From Robertmurraya korlensis (lineage in GTDB: Bacteria > Bacillota > Bacilli > Bacillales > Cytobacillaceae): a stretch of DNA of 64,000 nt. The stretch lies in contig NZ_JAMBNS010000001.1 in NCBI RefSeq assembly GCF_023715225.1, positions 496,001 through 560,000 on the forward strand, in the 5' to 3' direction. The position numbers and the translations under genes were made by a program. Below the pieces are notes generated by a model, which saw only the letters and a list, made by a program, of their open reading frames with translations, was not told the origin of the DNA and did not search any database. Of the stretch, positions 35,789 through 46,587 are shown piece by piece (the first letter of the stretch is position 1; the number at the start of each line of letters is the position of its first letter).

Positions 35789-36784
35789 ATGGGTGAAAAT
35801 CGTCATCTTGCGTTAGGTTTGAGTGATGAAACAGTTTTAGAAATGTATGAAATGATGCTGCTTGCTCGTCGAATTGATGAGCGGATGTGGCTGTTAAATC
35901 GCGCGGGGAAAATTCCGTTCGTTATTTCGTGTCAAGGTCAAGAGGCAGCTCAAGTCGGTGCTGCATTTGCACTAGATCGTGAGAAGGATTATGTTCTTCC
36001 ATATTACCGAGATATGGGTGTGGTTTTGACGTTTGGTATGACAGCCAAAGATCTCATGTTGTCTGGCTTTGCTAAGGAAGAGGATCCAAACTCGGGTGGG
36101 CGTCAAATGCCTGGGCATTTTGGACAAAAGAAAAACCGGATTGTCACAGGCTCATCTCCAGTAACTACGCAGGTTCCTCATGCAGTGGGGATTGCTCTTG
36201 CTGGTAAAATGGAAAACAAAGATCTAGTGACATTCGTTACGTTTGGGGAAGGCTCATCGAATCAGGGAGACTTTCATGAAGGTGCAAATTTTGCTGGAGT
36301 TCATAAACTTCCAGTCATCTTTATGTGTGAAAACAACAAGTATGCGATTTCTGTCCCGATCGAAAAACAACTTGCGTGTGAGAATGTTTCCGATCGAGCC
36401 ATTGGTTATGGGATGCCAGGTGTAACGGTAGATGGAAACGATCCACTGGAAGTATACAAGGCTGTTAAAGATGCAGCAGACCGTGGGCGAAGTGGAGAAG
36501 GACCAACGTTGGTAGAGACCGTTTCTTACCGATTAACTCCCCACTCTTCTGATGATGATGACAGAAGCTATCGCGGTCAAGAAGAGGTAGCGGAAGCTAA
36601 AGCGAAGGATCCAATTTTTACATTCGCTTCTTATCTAACAGAAGTTGGGGTCCTAAATGATGATTTAGCAAAGGAAATTAATGAACGAATAATGAAACAA
36701 GTAAATGAAGCAACCGACTATGCAGAAAATGCACCATATGCAGCACCTGAAAGTGCATTAAAGCATGTGTATGCTGAGAAGTAA
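35789..36784 (+). CDS. bkdAA: Branched-chain 2-oxoacid dehydrogenase E1 alpha subunit
   Basis: The 331-residue subunit carries the thiamine diphosphate site with GEGSSNQGDFHEGANFA...ENNKYAIS and the phosphorylation-loop region YRLTPHSSDDDD. With BkdAB it decarboxylates 2-oxoisovalerate, 2-oxo-3-methylvalerate and 2-oxoisocaproate and passes the acyl group to BkdB. I choose ATG 35789, eight bases after TAGGAGG; an ATG at 35783 lies only two bases from the site. bkdAB follows after 14 bases. Confidence 0.96.
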   Translation: MGENRHLALGLSDETVLEMYEMMLLARRIDERMWLLNRAGKIPFVISCQGQEAAQVGAAFALDREKDYVLPYYRDMGVVLTFGMTAKDLMLSGFAKEEDPNSGGRQMPGHFGQKKNRIVTGSSPVTTQVPHAVGIALAGKMENKDLVTFVTFGEGSSNQGDFHEGANFAGVHKLPVIFMCENNKYAISVPIEKQLACENVSDRAIGYGMPGVTVDGNDPLEVYKAVKDAADRGRSGEGPTLVETVSYRLTPHSSDDDDRSYRGQEEVAEAKAKDPIFTFASYLTEVGVLNDDLAKEINERIMKQVNEATDYAENAPYAAPESALKHVYAEK

Positions 36785-36798
36785 GGGGGAAGAAATCA

Positions 36799-37782
36799 AT
36801 GCCTGTAATCTCATATATTGATGCGGTAACTATGGCGATCCGTGAGGAGATGGAGCGCGATTCGAAAGTATTTGTCTTAGGTGAAGACGTTGGTAAAAAG
36901 GGCGGTGTGTTTAAAGCGACGCAAGGCTTATATGAGCAATTTGGTGAGGCTCGAGTAATTGATACTCCACTAGCTGAATCCGCTATTGCGGGAGTCGGAA
37001 TTGGTGCAGCGATGTATGGCATGAGACCAATTGCTGAAATGCAGTTTGCTGATTTTATTATGCCCGCAGTGAACCAAATTATTTCCGAAGCTGCAAGAAT
37101 CCGTTATCGCTCTAACAATGATTGGAATTGCCCTATTGTAGTACGTGCTCCTTACGGTGGAGGCGTTCACGGTGCGCTGTACCATTCTCAATCCGTTGAG
37201 GCGGTATTTGCCAATCAGCCAGGTCTAAAAATTGTTATGCCTTCGACTCCTTATGATGTAAAAGGTCTGTTAAAGGCTGCTATTCGTGATGACGATCCTG
37301 TTCTATTTTTTGAGCATAAGCGTGCTTATCGCTTAATCAAAGGGGAGGTTCCAGCTGATGATTATGTTCTTCCTATTGGAAAGGCAGATGTAAAACGTGA
37401 GGGAGAAGACATTACTGTCATAACTTATGGTTTATGTGTTCACTTTGCTCTACAAGCCGCAGAAAAATTAGCTAGTGACGGAATTTCAGCCCATATCCTT
37501 GACTTGCGTACCGTATATCCTTTAGATAAAGAGGCGATTATTGAAGCAGCTTCAAAAACAGGAAAGGTCCTGTTAGTGACGGAGGATAATAAGGAAGGCA
37601 GCATTATGAGCGAAGTAGCAGCCATCATTGCTGAGAACTGCTTGTTTGATTTAGATGCACCGATTAAGCGTTTAGCGGGCCCTGACGTACCAGCTATGCC
37701 ATACGCACCAACGATGGAAAAATACTTTATGGTAAATCCAGATAAGGTTGAAAAAGCGATGCGTGAGCTTGCTGAATTTTAA
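36799..37782 (+). CDS. bkdAB: Branched-chain 2-oxoacid dehydrogenase E1 beta subunit
   Basis: The 327-residue beta subunit completes the E1 heterotetramer. It has the transketolase pyrimidine domain (GEDVGKKGGVFKATQGL, then ETPLAES-like DTPLAESAIAGVGIGAA) and a C-terminal transketolase domain with DLRTVYPLD. The ATG follows AAGGGGG. It lies between bkdAA and bkdB in one unit. Confidence 0.96.
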   Translation: MPVISYIDAVTMAIREEMERDSKVFVLGEDVGKKGGVFKATQGLYEQFGEARVIDTPLAESAIAGVGIGAAMYGMRPIAEMQFADFIMPAVNQIISEAARIRYRSNNDWNCPIVVRAPYGGGVHGALYHSQSVEAVFANQPGLKIVMPSTPYDVKGLLKAAIRDDDPVLFFEHKRAYRLIKGEVPADDYVLPIGKADVKREGEDITVITYGLCVHFALQAAEKLASDGISAHILDLRTVYPLDKEAIIEAASKTGKVLLVTEDNKEGSIMSEVAAIIAENCLFDLDAPIKRLAGPDVPAMPYAPTMEKYFMVNPDKVEKAMRELAEF

Positions 37783-37814
37783 TAGGGATTAAAGGTTAAC
37801 AAGGAGGTAATCAA

Positions 37815-39077
37815 TTGGCTATCGAACAAATCAAAATGCCTCAGCTTGGGGAGAGTGTAACAGAAGGAACGATTAGCAAATGGCTCGTTTCTGTTGGGGA
37901 CACGGTAAACAAATATGACCCTCTAGCAGAAGTAATGACTGATAAAGTAAACGCAGAAGTACCTTCATCCTTCTCAGGAAAGATTGTCGAACTTATTGCT
38001 AGTGAAGGTGAAACATTAGAGGTGGGTGCGATTATCTGTACCATCGAAATGGAAGGGCAAGATCATACACCACAGGAAACGAAAACAAAGAATCAAACAG
38101 TGGAAAATGTTCAAAAGCCTGAAGTGAGTGATGCGCCTAATAAAGCACGCTATTCACCAGCAGTCTTAAAGCTTTCTGGAGAACATGGAATTGACTTAAC
38201 TCAGGTAACAGGTTCAGGAACGGGTGGTCGAATTACTCGAAAAGATCTTCTGGCAATCATAGAGTCCGGTTCCATTCCTACACCTCAACCAAAAGCGGAA
38301 GCTGTCCCAACCGCTCCAGCTCGAAAAGAGGTAGAAAAAGCAGCACCTGCTCCAATGGATGTTCCTGTAACAGCGGGGGATATAGAAATTCCGGTTTCAG
38401 GTGTGAGAAAAGCAATCGCAGCTAATATGCTACGCTCCAAGCATGAGGCACCACATGCCTGGACGATGGTTGAAGTTGATGTCACGAATTTAGTTGCATA
38501 CAGAAACTCCATTAAATCGGAGTTTAAGGCAAAAGAAGGATTTAACTTAACATTCTTCGCTTTCTTTGTAAAAGCAGTCGCTCAAAGCCTAAAGGAATTC
38601 CCGCAAATGAACTCTATGTGGGCAGGAGATAAAATCATCCAGAAGAAGGATATTAATATCTCCATAGCAGTTGCAACAGAGGATGCTTTATATGTTCCAG
38701 TTATTAAGCATGCGGATGAAAAGACCATTAAAGGGATTGCGAGAGAAATTACTGAATTAGCGTCTAAAGTAAGAGCTGGAAAGTTATCAAGTGCTGATAT
38801 GCAAGGTGGTACCTTCACTGTTAACAACACCGGTTCATTTGGATCCGTTCAATCCATGGGTATTATTAATTACCCTCAAGCAGCAATTCTACAAGTAGAA
38901 TCCATCGTTAAACGTCCGGTTGTTATGGATGGCGGTATGATTGCTGTAAGAGACATGGTTAATCTTTGTCTATCTCTTGATCACCGCGTTCTTGATGGAC
39001 TTGTGTGCGGAAGATTTTTAAAGCGAGTGAAAGATATCCTTGAGGCTACTACAAAGGAAAATACATCTATCTACTAA
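37815..39077 (+). CDS. bkdB: Branched-chain 2-oxoacid dehydrogenase E2 (lipoyl acyltransferase)
   Basis: The 420-residue core enzyme transfers the acyl group to CoA. The lipoyl domain (1-80) has the modified lysine in VMTDKVNAEVPS, a peripheral-subunit-binding domain follows (about 108-145, ARYSPAVLKLSGEHGIDLTQVTGSGTGGRITRKDLL across positions), then a Pro/Ala linker and a catalytic domain with the DHRVLDG motif near the end. The TTG start is seven bases after AAGGAGG. A terminator follows. Confidence 0.96.
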   Translation: MAIEQIKMPQLGESVTEGTISKWLVSVGDTVNKYDPLAEVMTDKVNAEVPSSFSGKIVELIASEGETLEVGAIICTIEMEGQDHTPQETKTKNQTVENVQKPEVSDAPNKARYSPAVLKLSGEHGIDLTQVTGSGTGGRITRKDLLAIIESGSIPTPQPKAEAVPTAPARKEVEKAAPAPMDVPVTAGDIEIPVSGVRKAIAANMLRSKHEAPHAWTMVEVDVTNLVAYRNSIKSEFKAKEGFNLTFFAFFVKAVAQSLKEFPQMNSMWAGDKIIQKKDINISIAVATEDALYVPVIKHADEKTIKGIAREITELASKVRAGKLSSADMQGGTFTVNNTGSFGSVQSMGIINYPQAAILQVESIVKRPVVMDGGMIAVRDMVNLCLSLDHRVLDGLVCGRFLKRVKDILEATTKENTSIY

Positions 39078-39080
39078 TAC

Positions 39081-39113
39081 AAAAAGCCGTTGTCAGGTAG
39101 ACAGCGGTTTTTC
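39081..39113 (+). terminator. Terminator of the bkd operon
   Basis: AAAAAGCCGTTGTC pairs with GACAGCGGTTTTT around AGGTA and continues into T-rich sequence. Confidence 0.85.
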
Positions 39114-39117
39114 TTCT

Positions 39118-39145
39118 TTGCAATTATTCCCATGTGTACTACAAT
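39118..39145 (+). promoter_or_regulatory. Possible SigA promoter for the methylmalonyl-CoA mutase genes
   Basis: TTGCAA (39118-39123), a 16-bp spacer and TACAAT (39140-39145) lie directly after the bkdB terminator and 62 bases before the mutA start. Confidence 0.5.
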
Positions 39146-39206
39146 AAGGGTAAGATCAATAATTTTGAATTTTACCTCAATTTTATCTTTCGGAGGGAGG
39201 GGAGCC

Positions 39207-41069
39207 GTGGCAAACTTGGCACGGCATACAATGCAAATAAAAGACATGAAACGCGCGTCATTCCCACTTTGGCAAGAAGAAGACTGGACCGAAAAAAGTG
39301 AACAGTCACTGAAAGGAAAAAAGGTAGAACATTTAATAAATCATACATACGAACAGATAAAATTGAAACCGCTTTATTTTAAAAAAGAACAACACTGTTC
39401 TCAATTTCCTGGTGTCCCAGATTATCGAAGAGGAATCGATTCGTGTCCGGGCGAGAAGCAGCCATGGAGAATAGCTCAGACCATTCACGCATCTACGGTA
39501 AATGAACTAAAAGACAAGATGGAAGCTGCCATCAAAGTTGGACAGTCCGCCGTTTCTTTCTCTGTTCAAAAGGATACTTCCTATCAATCGATATTTGAAG
39601 CGTTTGCTGGTCGTTTTCCAGTTTGCGTACAAGCGAAGAACGGACATCAATCCAAACTCCTCTCAGAGCTGTGTAGCGTCAAAGATAGTAGTGATATACA
39701 AGGCTTTATTGCTACGGATCCGTTAGCCCAATTGGCTTCAGATGGCTATTTAGAAGAGCCAGTGAACGATGTGTATGATGAATTAGCAAAAAATATTCAA
39801 ATGGCCTCACAAAAATTCCCAGAATTAAAAACTATTCTTGTTGACACAACTCCCTATCATAATGGGGGGGCTAACGCCGTCCAAGAGATTGCGATTTCTC
39901 TTGCAACGGCTGTATTCCACCTAGAAGAACTTTCAAACCGAAATATTCCAATCGAAACCATACTCTCTAAATATATTTTTCGCTTCTCAGTAGGAGCTAA
40001 TTTCTTTATGGAAATTGCTAAGTTAAGAGCAGCACGCATGCTTTGGAGTGAAATCGTAAAAGCGTACGGAGGAAATACCGAAAATCAAAAAATGGAAATA
40101 TCAGTACGAACATCAAGCTTTACAAAAACGGTTTATGATCCGTATGTAAATCTTCTCCGTTCTAGTAATGAAGCGTTTGCTGCAGTCATTGGAGGAATTC
40201 AATATTTACATGTAAGTCCATTTAATGAGCTCGAAGGGGTTGGAACAGAGTTCTCCGAGAGAATTGCTCGAAATACTCAACTTATTCTAAGTGAAGAAGC
40301 ACTTATTTGTAAAACACATGATCCAGCTGGAGGTTCCTGGTATATAGAAGAACTAACGGACGAGATTGCCAGAAAAGGATGGGACTTATTTTTACAAATC
40401 GATGATAATGGCGGGATGCTATCCTCTCTTGTTGATGGTGAGATTCAATCTCAAATCTCAAAAGTATTGGATAGTAGAAAGAATGATAGTTTCACAAGAA
40501 AACAATCAATCGTCGGTACCAATATGTACGCAAATCTAGAAGATCAACCATTGAAAATATGCATGCAGCAAAAAACTACACCTGAAGCAGTAGCCATCAA
40601 GATACCCGAATTGAAGCAAACTAGACTTTCAGAACCCTATGAAACTCTTAGAAGGATTTCTGAAAAACTAGAAAAGCAACCAGTGGTAGGGGTCATTTGT
40701 ATTGGTGGGTTAAAACAGTTTAAGCCACAAGCAGATTTTATTGAGGGCTTTCTTGCGCCAGGTGGAATAGCTATAGAAAAAAACGAGGGAACTGACAGTT
40801 GGGAACAAATTCAGAAGTATATTGAAAGTAGTAACCATTCAACTTATTGCTTGTGTGGAGCGTATGGGGAATTTGAAGAATTGGGGCTTTCCATCGTGAA
40901 AGAATTTCATACGAATTATCCAGAGAAACGACTATATTTGGCAGGGCTACCTGAGGCAAAGAATGAATGGCTTCAATCTGGTGTAACGGACTTTTTTCAT
41001 CGACAAAGTAACTGCTATGATTCTCTATCGAGTCTCTTGACTGAAATGGAGGAAACCACTCATGCTTAA
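39207..41069 (+). CDS. mutA: Methylmalonyl-CoA mutase small (beta) subunit
   Basis: The 621-residue non-catalytic subunit pairs with MutB. It has a mutase TIM-barrel-like domain (to about 480) with the [24 protein letters not shown] signature, and a C-terminal Rossmann-like domain that lacks the DXHXXG cobalamin-binding motif seen in MutB. I choose GTG at 39207 after GGAGGGAGG; the longer upstream frame has no site and a non-conserved N-terminus. It overlaps mutB by eight bases. Confidence 0.92.
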   Translation: MANLARHTMQIKDMKRASFPLWQEEDWTEKSEQSLKGKKVEHLINHTYEQIKLKPLYFKKEQHCSQFPGVPDYRRGIDSCPGEKQPWRIAQTIHASTVNELKDKMEAAIKVGQSAVSFSVQKDTSYQSIFEAFAGRFPVCVQAKNGHQSKLLSELCSVKDSSDIQGFIATDPLAQLASDGYLEEPVNDVYDELAKNIQMASQKFPELKTILVDTTPYHNGGANAVQEIAISLATAVFHLEELSNRNIPIETILSKYIFRFSVGANFFMEIAKLRAARMLWSEIVKAYGGNTENQKMEISVRTSSFTKTVYDPYVNLLRSSNEAFAAVIGGIQYLHVSPFNELEGVGTEFSERIARNTQLILSEEALICKTHDPAGGSWYIEELTDEIARKGWDLFLQIDDNGGMLSSLVDGEIQSQISKVLDSRKNDSFTRKQSIVGTNMYANLEDQPLKICMQQKTTPEAVAIKIPELKQTRLSEPYETLRRISEKLEKQPVVGVICIGGLKQFKPQADFIEGFLAPGGIAIEKNEGTDSWEQIQKYIESSNHSTYCLCGAYGEFEELGLSIVKEFHTNYPEKRLYLAGLPEAKNEWLQSGVTDFFHRQSNCYDSLSSLLTEMEETTHA

Positions 41070-43242
41070 CAAACCCAATTTTCGTCAAATAAAGATACCA
41101 TCTATTAAGGCTGAAAAGAGCAATCGAAAAAAAGCAGAAATATTAACCTCCATAGAGGAGTTATTTTACGAAACCAATGAACAAATCAAAGTAAAGTCAT
41201 TGTATACGAAAGATGACCGTGATCATTTAGATCATCTTGAAGATTTACCTGGTTTGCCCCCCTTTACTAGAGGACCATATCCTACGATGTATGTAAATAG
41301 ACCTTGGACGGTAAGACAGTATGCGGGATTTTCTACTGCAGAGGAAAGTAATGCATTTTATCGTAGAAATTTAGCAATGGGACAAAAGGGACTGTCAGTT
41401 GCTTTTGATTTAGCCACCCATAGAGGCTACGACTCTGATCATCCACGTGTCGAAGGTGATGTAGGGAAAGCGGGTGTTGCTATAGACTCTGTACTCGATA
41501 TGAAAACCTTATTTGATGGTATTCCTCTTGACCAGATGTCTGTCTCGATGACAATGAATGGAGCCGTTTTGCCGATCATGGCCTTTTACATCGTAACGGC
41601 TGAGGAGCAGGGGGTGAGTAAGGAACAATTATCTGGGACGATTCAAAATGATATTTTAAAAGAGTATATGGTTCGTAATACATATATTTATCCTCCAGAA
41701 ATGTCGATGAAGATTATTGCTGATATTTTTTCGTATACTTCTAAGTATATGCCGAAATTCAATAGCATTAGTATTTCAGGATATCATATGCAGGAGGCGG
41801 GAGCACCAGCAGATATTGAACTTGCTTACACACTGGCAGACGGACTCGAATATGTTCGAACAGGTCTAAAAGCGGGTATTGATATCGATTCCTTTGCCCC
41901 AAGATTATCATTTTTTTGGGCGATTGGTATGAATTATTTCATGGAAGTAGCTAAAATGAGGGCAGGGCGTTATATTTGGGCAAAGATGATGAATTCGTTT
42001 TCCCCTCAAAGTGAAAAGTCTATGGTTTTACGTACCCATTCCCAAACATCTGGATGGAGCTTAACGGAACAGGATCCATTTAATAATGTGACTCGTACAC
42101 TTATTGAAGCGCACGCTGCTGCGATGGGGCATACTCAATCTCTTCACACAAATGCTTTAGATGAAGCAATTGCCCTTCCAACAGATTTCTCTGCTAGAAT
42201 TGCTCGCAATACGCAGTTATTTCTTCAGGAAGAAACCGGAATCACGAACGTGATTGACCCTTGGGGTGGATCGTATTATGTTGAAGCCCTAACAGATGAG
42301 TTGATTAAACGTGCATGGGAGCATATTCAAGAGGTTGAAGAGCTAGGTGGGATGGCAAAAGCAATTGAAACGGGCTTGCCAAAAATGAAGATAGAAGAAG
42401 CGGCAGCTAAGCGCCAAGCTAAAATTGACTCAGGTGAGGAAACGATCATTGGTGTCAATCGTTACCGCGTGGATAAAGATGATGAAATTGAGATTTTAGA
42501 CATAGATAATACGGCTGTAAGATTAAAACAAATTGAAAAACTGGCCTTCTTAAAAGCAAATAGAGACGAGCAAGAAGTAAAGCAAACTCTAGAAGCATTA
42601 ACAAAAGGGGCACAAACTGGCGAAGGAAACCTCCTTGAACTTGCGGTAAACGCTGCTAGGGCTCGCGCAACAATTGGGGAAATTTCAAATGCGGTGGAAG
42701 CTGTTGCAGGAAGACACAAAGCGATTATCCGCTCAATTAGTGGAGTATATAGCTCTGCGTACTCGAATGAAGAGGAAATGAAACAAGTTCAGCGTATGAC
42801 AGAGGAATTTCTAGAAAATGAAGGACGTCGGCCGAGAATTCTTATAGCCAAGATGGGACAGGATGGTCACGACAGGGGAGCAAAAGTGATATCAACAGCT
42901 TTTGCTGATTTAGGATTTGATGTGGATATTGGACCGTTATTCCAAACACCAAAGGAGACCGCATTACAAGCAATCGAGAATGATGTACACGTGATCGGAA
43001 TAAGCTCACTTGCTGCGGGCCATAAAACACTGCTTCCACAATTAATGAAAGAATTAAAGGACTTAGGCAGGGATGATATTTTAGTGGTGATCGGTGGCGT
43101 CATTCCTGCTCAAGATTATGAGTATTTATATGGCCAAGGGGCTGCCGCTATTTTTGGACCAGGGACCGTCATTCCAGTAGCCGCTCAAAAGGTGGTAAGA
43201 GCCATCTACGAGCGATTGGGCTATGAGGAAGTGGAAAAGTAA
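41062..43242 (+). CDS. mutB: Methylmalonyl-CoA mutase large (alpha) subunit
   Basis: The 726-residue catalytic subunit isomerises (R)-methylmalonyl-CoA to succinyl-CoA with adenosylcobalamin. The substrate barrel holds [20 protein letters not shown] and [11 protein letters not shown], and the C-terminal B12-binding domain has MGQDGHDRG with the cobalt-ligating H603. Length matches the family. The ATG is inside the end of mutA with GGAGG upstream, and the stop overlaps the meaB start by one base. Confidence 0.97.
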   Translation: MLNKPNFRQIKIPSIKAEKSNRKKAEILTSIEELFYETNEQIKVKSLYTKDDRDHLDHLEDLPGLPPFTRGPYPTMYVNRPWTVRQYAGFSTAEESNAFYRRNLAMGQKGLSVAFDLATHRGYDSDHPRVEGDVGKAGVAIDSVLDMKTLFDGIPLDQMSVSMTMNGAVLPIMAFYIVTAEEQGVSKEQLSGTIQNDILKEYMVRNTYIYPPEMSMKIIADIFSYTSKYMPKFNSISISGYHMQEAGAPADIELAYTLADGLEYVRTGLKAGIDIDSFAPRLSFFWAIGMNYFMEVAKMRAGRYIWAKMMNSFSPQSEKSMVLRTHSQTSGWSLTEQDPFNNVTRTLIEAHAAAMGHTQSLHTNALDEAIALPTDFSARIARNTQLFLQEETGITNVIDPWGGSYYVEALTDELIKRAWEHIQEVEELGGMAKAIETGLPKMKIEEAAAKRQAKIDSGEETIIGVNRYRVDKDDEIEILDIDNTAVRLKQIEKLAFLKANRDEQEVKQTLEALTKGAQTGEGNLLELAVNAARARATIGEISNAVEAVAGRHKAIIRSISGVYSSAYSNEEEMKQVQRMTEEFLENEGRRPRILIAKMGQDGHDRGAKVISTAFADLGFDVDIGPLFQTPKETALQAIENDVHVIGISSLAAGHKTLLPQLMKELKDLGRDDILVVIGGVIPAQDYEYLYGQGAAAIFGPGTVIPVAAQKVVRAIYERLGYEEVEK

Positions 43243-44288
43243 TGAAAGAAAATCATATAGAGAAAAGCTTTTCTTCTGCAAAACGATTTCACAAAAAAGT
43301 AAATCATGCACCAACGGTCGAGGAGCTTTGCTCAGGGCTAAGGAATGGAAACCGTTCTATGCTTGCTCAAGCGATTACATTAATTGAAAGCAATGCTGAC
43401 CACCACTTTAAAAAGGGGCAGGAACTTCTTCAACAAATTCTTCCCTTTTCAGGTAACTCGGTTCGAATTGGTATTACCGGTGTACCAGGAGCGGGAAAAA
43501 GCACCTTTATTGACTCTTTTGGGATGTACTTATGTGACCAAGGCATGAAGGTAGCTGTTTTAGCTGTTGACCCAAGCTCTAAACGGAGTGGTGGAAGTAT
43601 TTTAGGGGACAAAACGAGAATGGAACAACTATCTAGGACAGAGTTAGCTTTTATTCGACCGTCCCCTACAGGAGGAAAGCTAGGTGGTGTTCATCGAAAA
43701 ACGAAGGAGTCTATTGCTCTTTGTGAAGCGGCAGGTTATGAAGTGATAATTGTAGAGACTGTTGGTGTGGGACAAAGCGAAGTTCTAGTAAGAGACATGG
43801 TAGACTTCTTTATGCTCCTTGTTTTAACTGGCGCTGGTGACGAGTTGCAAGGAATGAAAAAGGGAATCATGGAGCTTGCCGACGGCATTGTCGTAAATAA
43901 AGCAGATGGTGAAAATGAAGCTGCCGCACGAAAAACTAGGGATGAATATAATCAAATTCTGCATTTTCTTCAACCCTCAACTGCTAATTGGGAAACGAGA
44001 GCGCATGTATGTTCAAGTTTATATAATAAAGGAATTGAGGAAATCTGGCGGACAATTGACCAATTTATTCATGAAACGAGACAATCAGGAGTGTTTGAGG
44101 AGCGAAGAAGAAAACAAACAAAGGATTGGATGCACGCTCTAATCACAGATCAACTTCAGCTACAATTCTATGCTCACGAAAAAATAAAAGAATTGCTTCC
44201 TCAGCTTGAAAGAGCTGTAGTTGATGGTGATCAGACAGTTACCTCTGCAGTAGACCTTCTATTTAAATATTTTTATGAAAAAAAATAA
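43242..44288 (+). CDS. meaB: Methylmalonyl-CoA mutase-associated GTPase MeaB
   Basis: The 348-residue G3E GTPase protects and reloads the mutase cofactor. It has the Walker A GVPGAGKST, VDPSSKRSGGSILGDKTRM, the ETVGVGQSE switch and NKADG guanine-recognition motif. The gene directly follows and overlaps mutB by one base (TAATG), a typical arrangement. Two hairpins follow. Confidence 0.96.
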   Translation: MKENHIEKSFSSAKRFHKKVNHAPTVEELCSGLRNGNRSMLAQAITLIESNADHHFKKGQELLQQILPFSGNSVRIGITGVPGAGKSTFIDSFGMYLCDQGMKVAVLAVDPSSKRSGGSILGDKTRMEQLSRTELAFIRPSPTGGKLGGVHRKTKESIALCEAAGYEVIIVETVGVGQSEVLVRDMVDFFMLLVLTGAGDELQGMKKGIMELADGIVVNKADGENEAAARKTRDEYNQILHFLQPSTANWETRAHVCSSLYNKGIEEIWRTIDQFIHETRQSGVFEERRRKQTKDWMHALITDQLQLQFYAHEKIKELLPQLERAVVDGDQTVTSAVDLLFKYFYEKK

Positions 44289-44293
44289 AAAAA

Positions 44294-44371
44294 GGAAGGT
44301 CACACATACGGTGACCTTCATCTAAGGAGTAGGGGTATGATCTAGCTGTGCTTATATCATACCCTTTTTTC
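44294..44371 (+). terminator. Tandem hairpins after meaB
   Basis: The first stem GAAGGTCAC / GTGACCTTC (44294-44318) lacks a T-run. The second, with arms GGGTATGAT and ATCATACCC, ends at 44364 and is followed by six T, so it is the likely terminator. The loop of the second is about 15 bases. Confidence 0.7.
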
Positions 44372-44391
44372 ATTACCTTAAACCTTTCTGA

Positions 44392-44421
44392 TTGTATATT
44401 TGTATCTCATATTGGTATATT
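44392..44421 (+). promoter_or_regulatory. Possible SigA promoter of brxB
   Basis: TTGTAT (44392-44397), an 18-bp spacer and TATATT (44416-44421), about 37 bases ahead of the start codon. Confidence 0.45.
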
Positions 44422-44457
44422 GAATATATATTAATGAAATAATGGAGGGAACTTTTC

Positions 44458-44895
44458 GTGAATATGGATTTTAATTTATTTATGAACGATGTGGTTCGAC
44501 AAGCGCGACAAGAAATTGTTGCTGCTGGATATACAGAATTAAAGACGTCAGAAGATGTGGAAGCTGCACTATCTAAGTCAGGTACAACACTTGTAATGGT
44601 TAACTCAGTATGTGGCTGTGCAGGTGGGATTGCTCGTCCGGCAGCGATGTATTCTGTTCACTACGATAAAAAGCCTGATCAATTAGTAACGGTTTTTGCT
44701 GGTCAAGATAAAGAAGCAACAGCAACAGCACGATCTTATTTTACTGATTATCCACCATCTTCTCCTTCTTTTGCTCTATTAAAAGACGGAAAAATCTTAA
44801 CAATGGTTGAACGCCATGAAATTGAAGGGCATGAACCAATGGCAGTTGTACAAAAGTTACAAGAAGCATTCGATAAATATTGTGAAGAAGTGTAA
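44458..44895 (+). CDS. brxB: Bacilliredoxin BrxB (YqiW)
   Basis: The 145-residue thioredoxin-fold protein reduces bacillithiol mixed disulfides on proteins. The active site is the unusual CGC motif (C52-G-C54) in [14 protein letters not shown]. The protein is near-identical in form to B. subtilis YqiW, with [15 protein letters not shown] and [11 protein letters not shown]. The start GTG follows AATGGAGGG. The gene sits between meaB and the YqjA-type gene. Confidence 0.96.
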   Translation: MNMDFNLFMNDVVRQARQEIVAAGYTELKTSEDVEAALSKSGTTLVMVNSVCGCAGGIARPAAMYSVHYDKKPDQLVTVFAGQDKEATATARSYFTDYPPSSPSFALLKDGKILTMVERHEIEGHEPMAVVQKLQEAFDKYCEEV

Positions 44896-44923
44896 CCTCA
44901 GGTCTCTGAGGTTTTTCTTTTTA
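44894..44923 (+). terminator. Terminator after brxB
   Basis: AACCTCA pairs with TGAGGTT around GGTCTC, and the arm runs into TTTTTCTTTTT. Confidence 0.8.
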
Positions 44924-45009
44924 CTCTTCATTGGTTAACAGTTGAATTGAAAGCGTCATCAAGGGTAAGGTAACTAATGGGAAATTATTATATAGGAGTA
45001 AAATATAAA

Positions 45010-46014
45010 ATGGAATTTAAAATTGGTTACCGAACGGTAAAGACAGCGTTGGGAGCAGCAGCTTCCATTATGATGGCTCAGGCTTTTGGTCTTTCGAGTT
45101 TTACATCTGCGGGAATCCTTACCATCCTTTGCATTCAAGTAACAAAGAAGAAAAGTGTACGTGCTTCCTGGGAACGGTTTTTAGCTTGCATGGTGGCAAT
45201 GGTTTTTTCAATCATTATTTTTGAAGGTATTGCTTTCCATCCCGTCATGATTGGACTTTTATTATTATTATTCATTCCTACAGCGGTAATGGTGGGAGCA
45301 AGCGATGGGATTGTGTCGAGCACGGTTATTATTTTGCATTTGTACTCAGCTGGACATATCACAAAGAGTTTATTATTGAATGAATTGGGCTTAATTATTA
45401 TTGGAATTGGTGTGGCCTTAATTATGAACCTGTATATGCCAAGTTTAGAAAACAAGCTGATAGATTATCAAAGAAAAATAGAGGAGAACTTCAAAGCCAT
45501 CTTTGATGAAATTATCTTATATTTGAAAAATAATAAAACGGATTGGGATGGTTATGAAATCCCAAAAACAGCAGCACTTATTGATGAGGCCAAGACTCTA
45601 GCTTTTCGTGATGTAGAAAACCATTTCCTCCGAAACGAGAACTTATATTATCACTATTTTAAGATGAGAGAGAAGCAATTTGAAATTATTGAAAGAGTGT
45701 TGCCTCTTGTTAGTTCCATTTCTCTTACCGTCGAACAGGGAGAGATGATTGCAGAATTCATTGAAGATCTCTCAAATAATATTCATCCGGGAAACACAGC
45801 GGATATTTATATCGAAAAGTTAGAGAGAATGAGAATAGAATTTCAAAAAATGGAGCTTCCTCGAACACGTGAGGAATTTGAGACACGGGCGGCTCTTTTG
45901 CACTTCACAAAGGAAATGGAGCAATATTTAACGATTAAAAAGGACTTTGTTGGAATGAAAAAACCTAAAGCGAATAAAAGGAGCAAAATGCTTCAAACTA
46001 CTAAGGAGAAATAA
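45010..46014 (+). CDS. Aromatic acid exporter family protein (DUF939, YqjA-like)
   Basis: The product of 334 residues has about five N-terminal membrane helices (to about residue 140) and a long helical, charged cytoplasmic C-terminus, the architecture of FUSC/DUF939 proteins annotated as aromatic acid exporters. The transported substrate is unproven. Homology seems to begin at EFKIGYRTVKTALG, so I prefer ATG 45010 with AGGAG eleven bases upstream; ATG 44977 would add eleven residues and also has an AAGG site, so the start is uncertain. Confidence 0.85.
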   Translation: MEFKIGYRTVKTALGAAASIMMAQAFGLSSFTSAGILTILCIQVTKKKSVRASWERFLACMVAMVFSIIIFEGIAFHPVMIGLLLLLFIPTAVMVGASDGIVSSTVIILHLYSAGHITKSLLLNELGLIIIGIGVALIMNLYMPSLENKLIDYQRKIEENFKAIFDEIILYLKNNKTDWDGYEIPKTAALIDEAKTLAFRDVENHFLRNENLYYHYFKMREKQFEIIERVLPLVSSISLTVEQGEMIAEFIEDLSNNIHPGNTADIYIEKLERMRIEFQKMELPRTREEFETRAALLHFTKEMEQYLTIKKDFVGMKKPKANKRSKMLQTTKEK

Positions 46015-46030
46015 TACGGTAGGTGAACAT

Positions 46031-46546
46031 ATGGTATCCTTTCTTTTAGCCTTACTTATTGCATTTACTTCAAATCCTATTTGGCCATTAGGAGAAAATC
46101 CTCTTCCAGGAGATCCTTTCTTAATTGTGAATAAAGCTTCCAATGAAGTAGCTTTAATTAATGAGAATCGAGTTCAGACAGTGGTAAAAGCTGCAACAGG
46201 CAAAACAGAAGAGTTAACTCCTGAAGGATTATTCACGATAACAGTTAAGGCCAAAAATCCATATTACCGAAAAAACAATATTAATGGTGGAGATCCCGAA
46301 AATCCTTTAGGAACAAGATGGATTGGATTTGATGCAAATGAAACCGATGGAAGAATCTATGGTCTTCATGGAACCAACACTCCTAGCTCTATCGGAAAGT
46401 ATGTGTCACAGGGATGTGTGAGACTTCAAAATGAAGCGATCGAATCTCTCTATGATTTCATTCCAATAGGTACAAAGGTATTAATTACAACAACAAATGA
46501 AAACTATACAGAAATAGCAAAAGAATACGGTGCGATTTCAAAATAA
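46031..46546 (+). CDS. L,D-transpeptidase (YkuD family)
   Basis: The 171-residue protein has a hydrophobic N-terminal signal or anchor (about 3-20) and a YkuD catalytic domain with H113 in GLHGTN and the catalytic C129 in SQGCVRL. Such enzymes form 3-3 peptidoglycan cross-links or modify wall peptides; in spore formers some act on the spore cortex or coat. No LysM domain is present. The ATG follows AGGTGA and is 16 bases after the exporter gene. The role is inferred from the fold. Confidence 0.9.
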   Translation: MVSFLLALLIAFTSNPIWPLGENPLPGDPFLIVNKASNEVALINENRVQTVVKAATGKTEELTPEGLFTITVKAKNPYYRKNNINGGDPENPLGTRWIGFDANETDGRIYGLHGTNTPSSIGKYVSQGCVRLQNEAIESLYDFIPIGTKVLITTTNENYTEIAKEYGAISK

Positions 46547-46581
46547 AAAGTCACTTAAGGCCAAACCCTTAAGTGACTTTT
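46546..46581. terminator. Bidirectional terminator between L,D-transpeptidase and Prli42-like gene
   Basis: AAAAGTCACTTAAGG pairs with CCTTAAGTGACTTTT in a perfect 15-bp stem. It lies between two convergent genes and has A/T flanks on both sides. Confidence 0.85.
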
Positions 46582-46587
46582 TGCTTT

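Noticed and set aside
39090-39206. Extended N-terminus of the mutase small subunit
   Set aside because: The extra 39 residues come from the promoter region after the bkdB terminator and are hydrophobic and not family-like; GTG 39207 has a strong site.
39061-39206. Cobalamin riboswitch before the B12-dependent mutase
   Set aside because: The leader is only about 60 bases after the promoter and I see no B12-box sequence.
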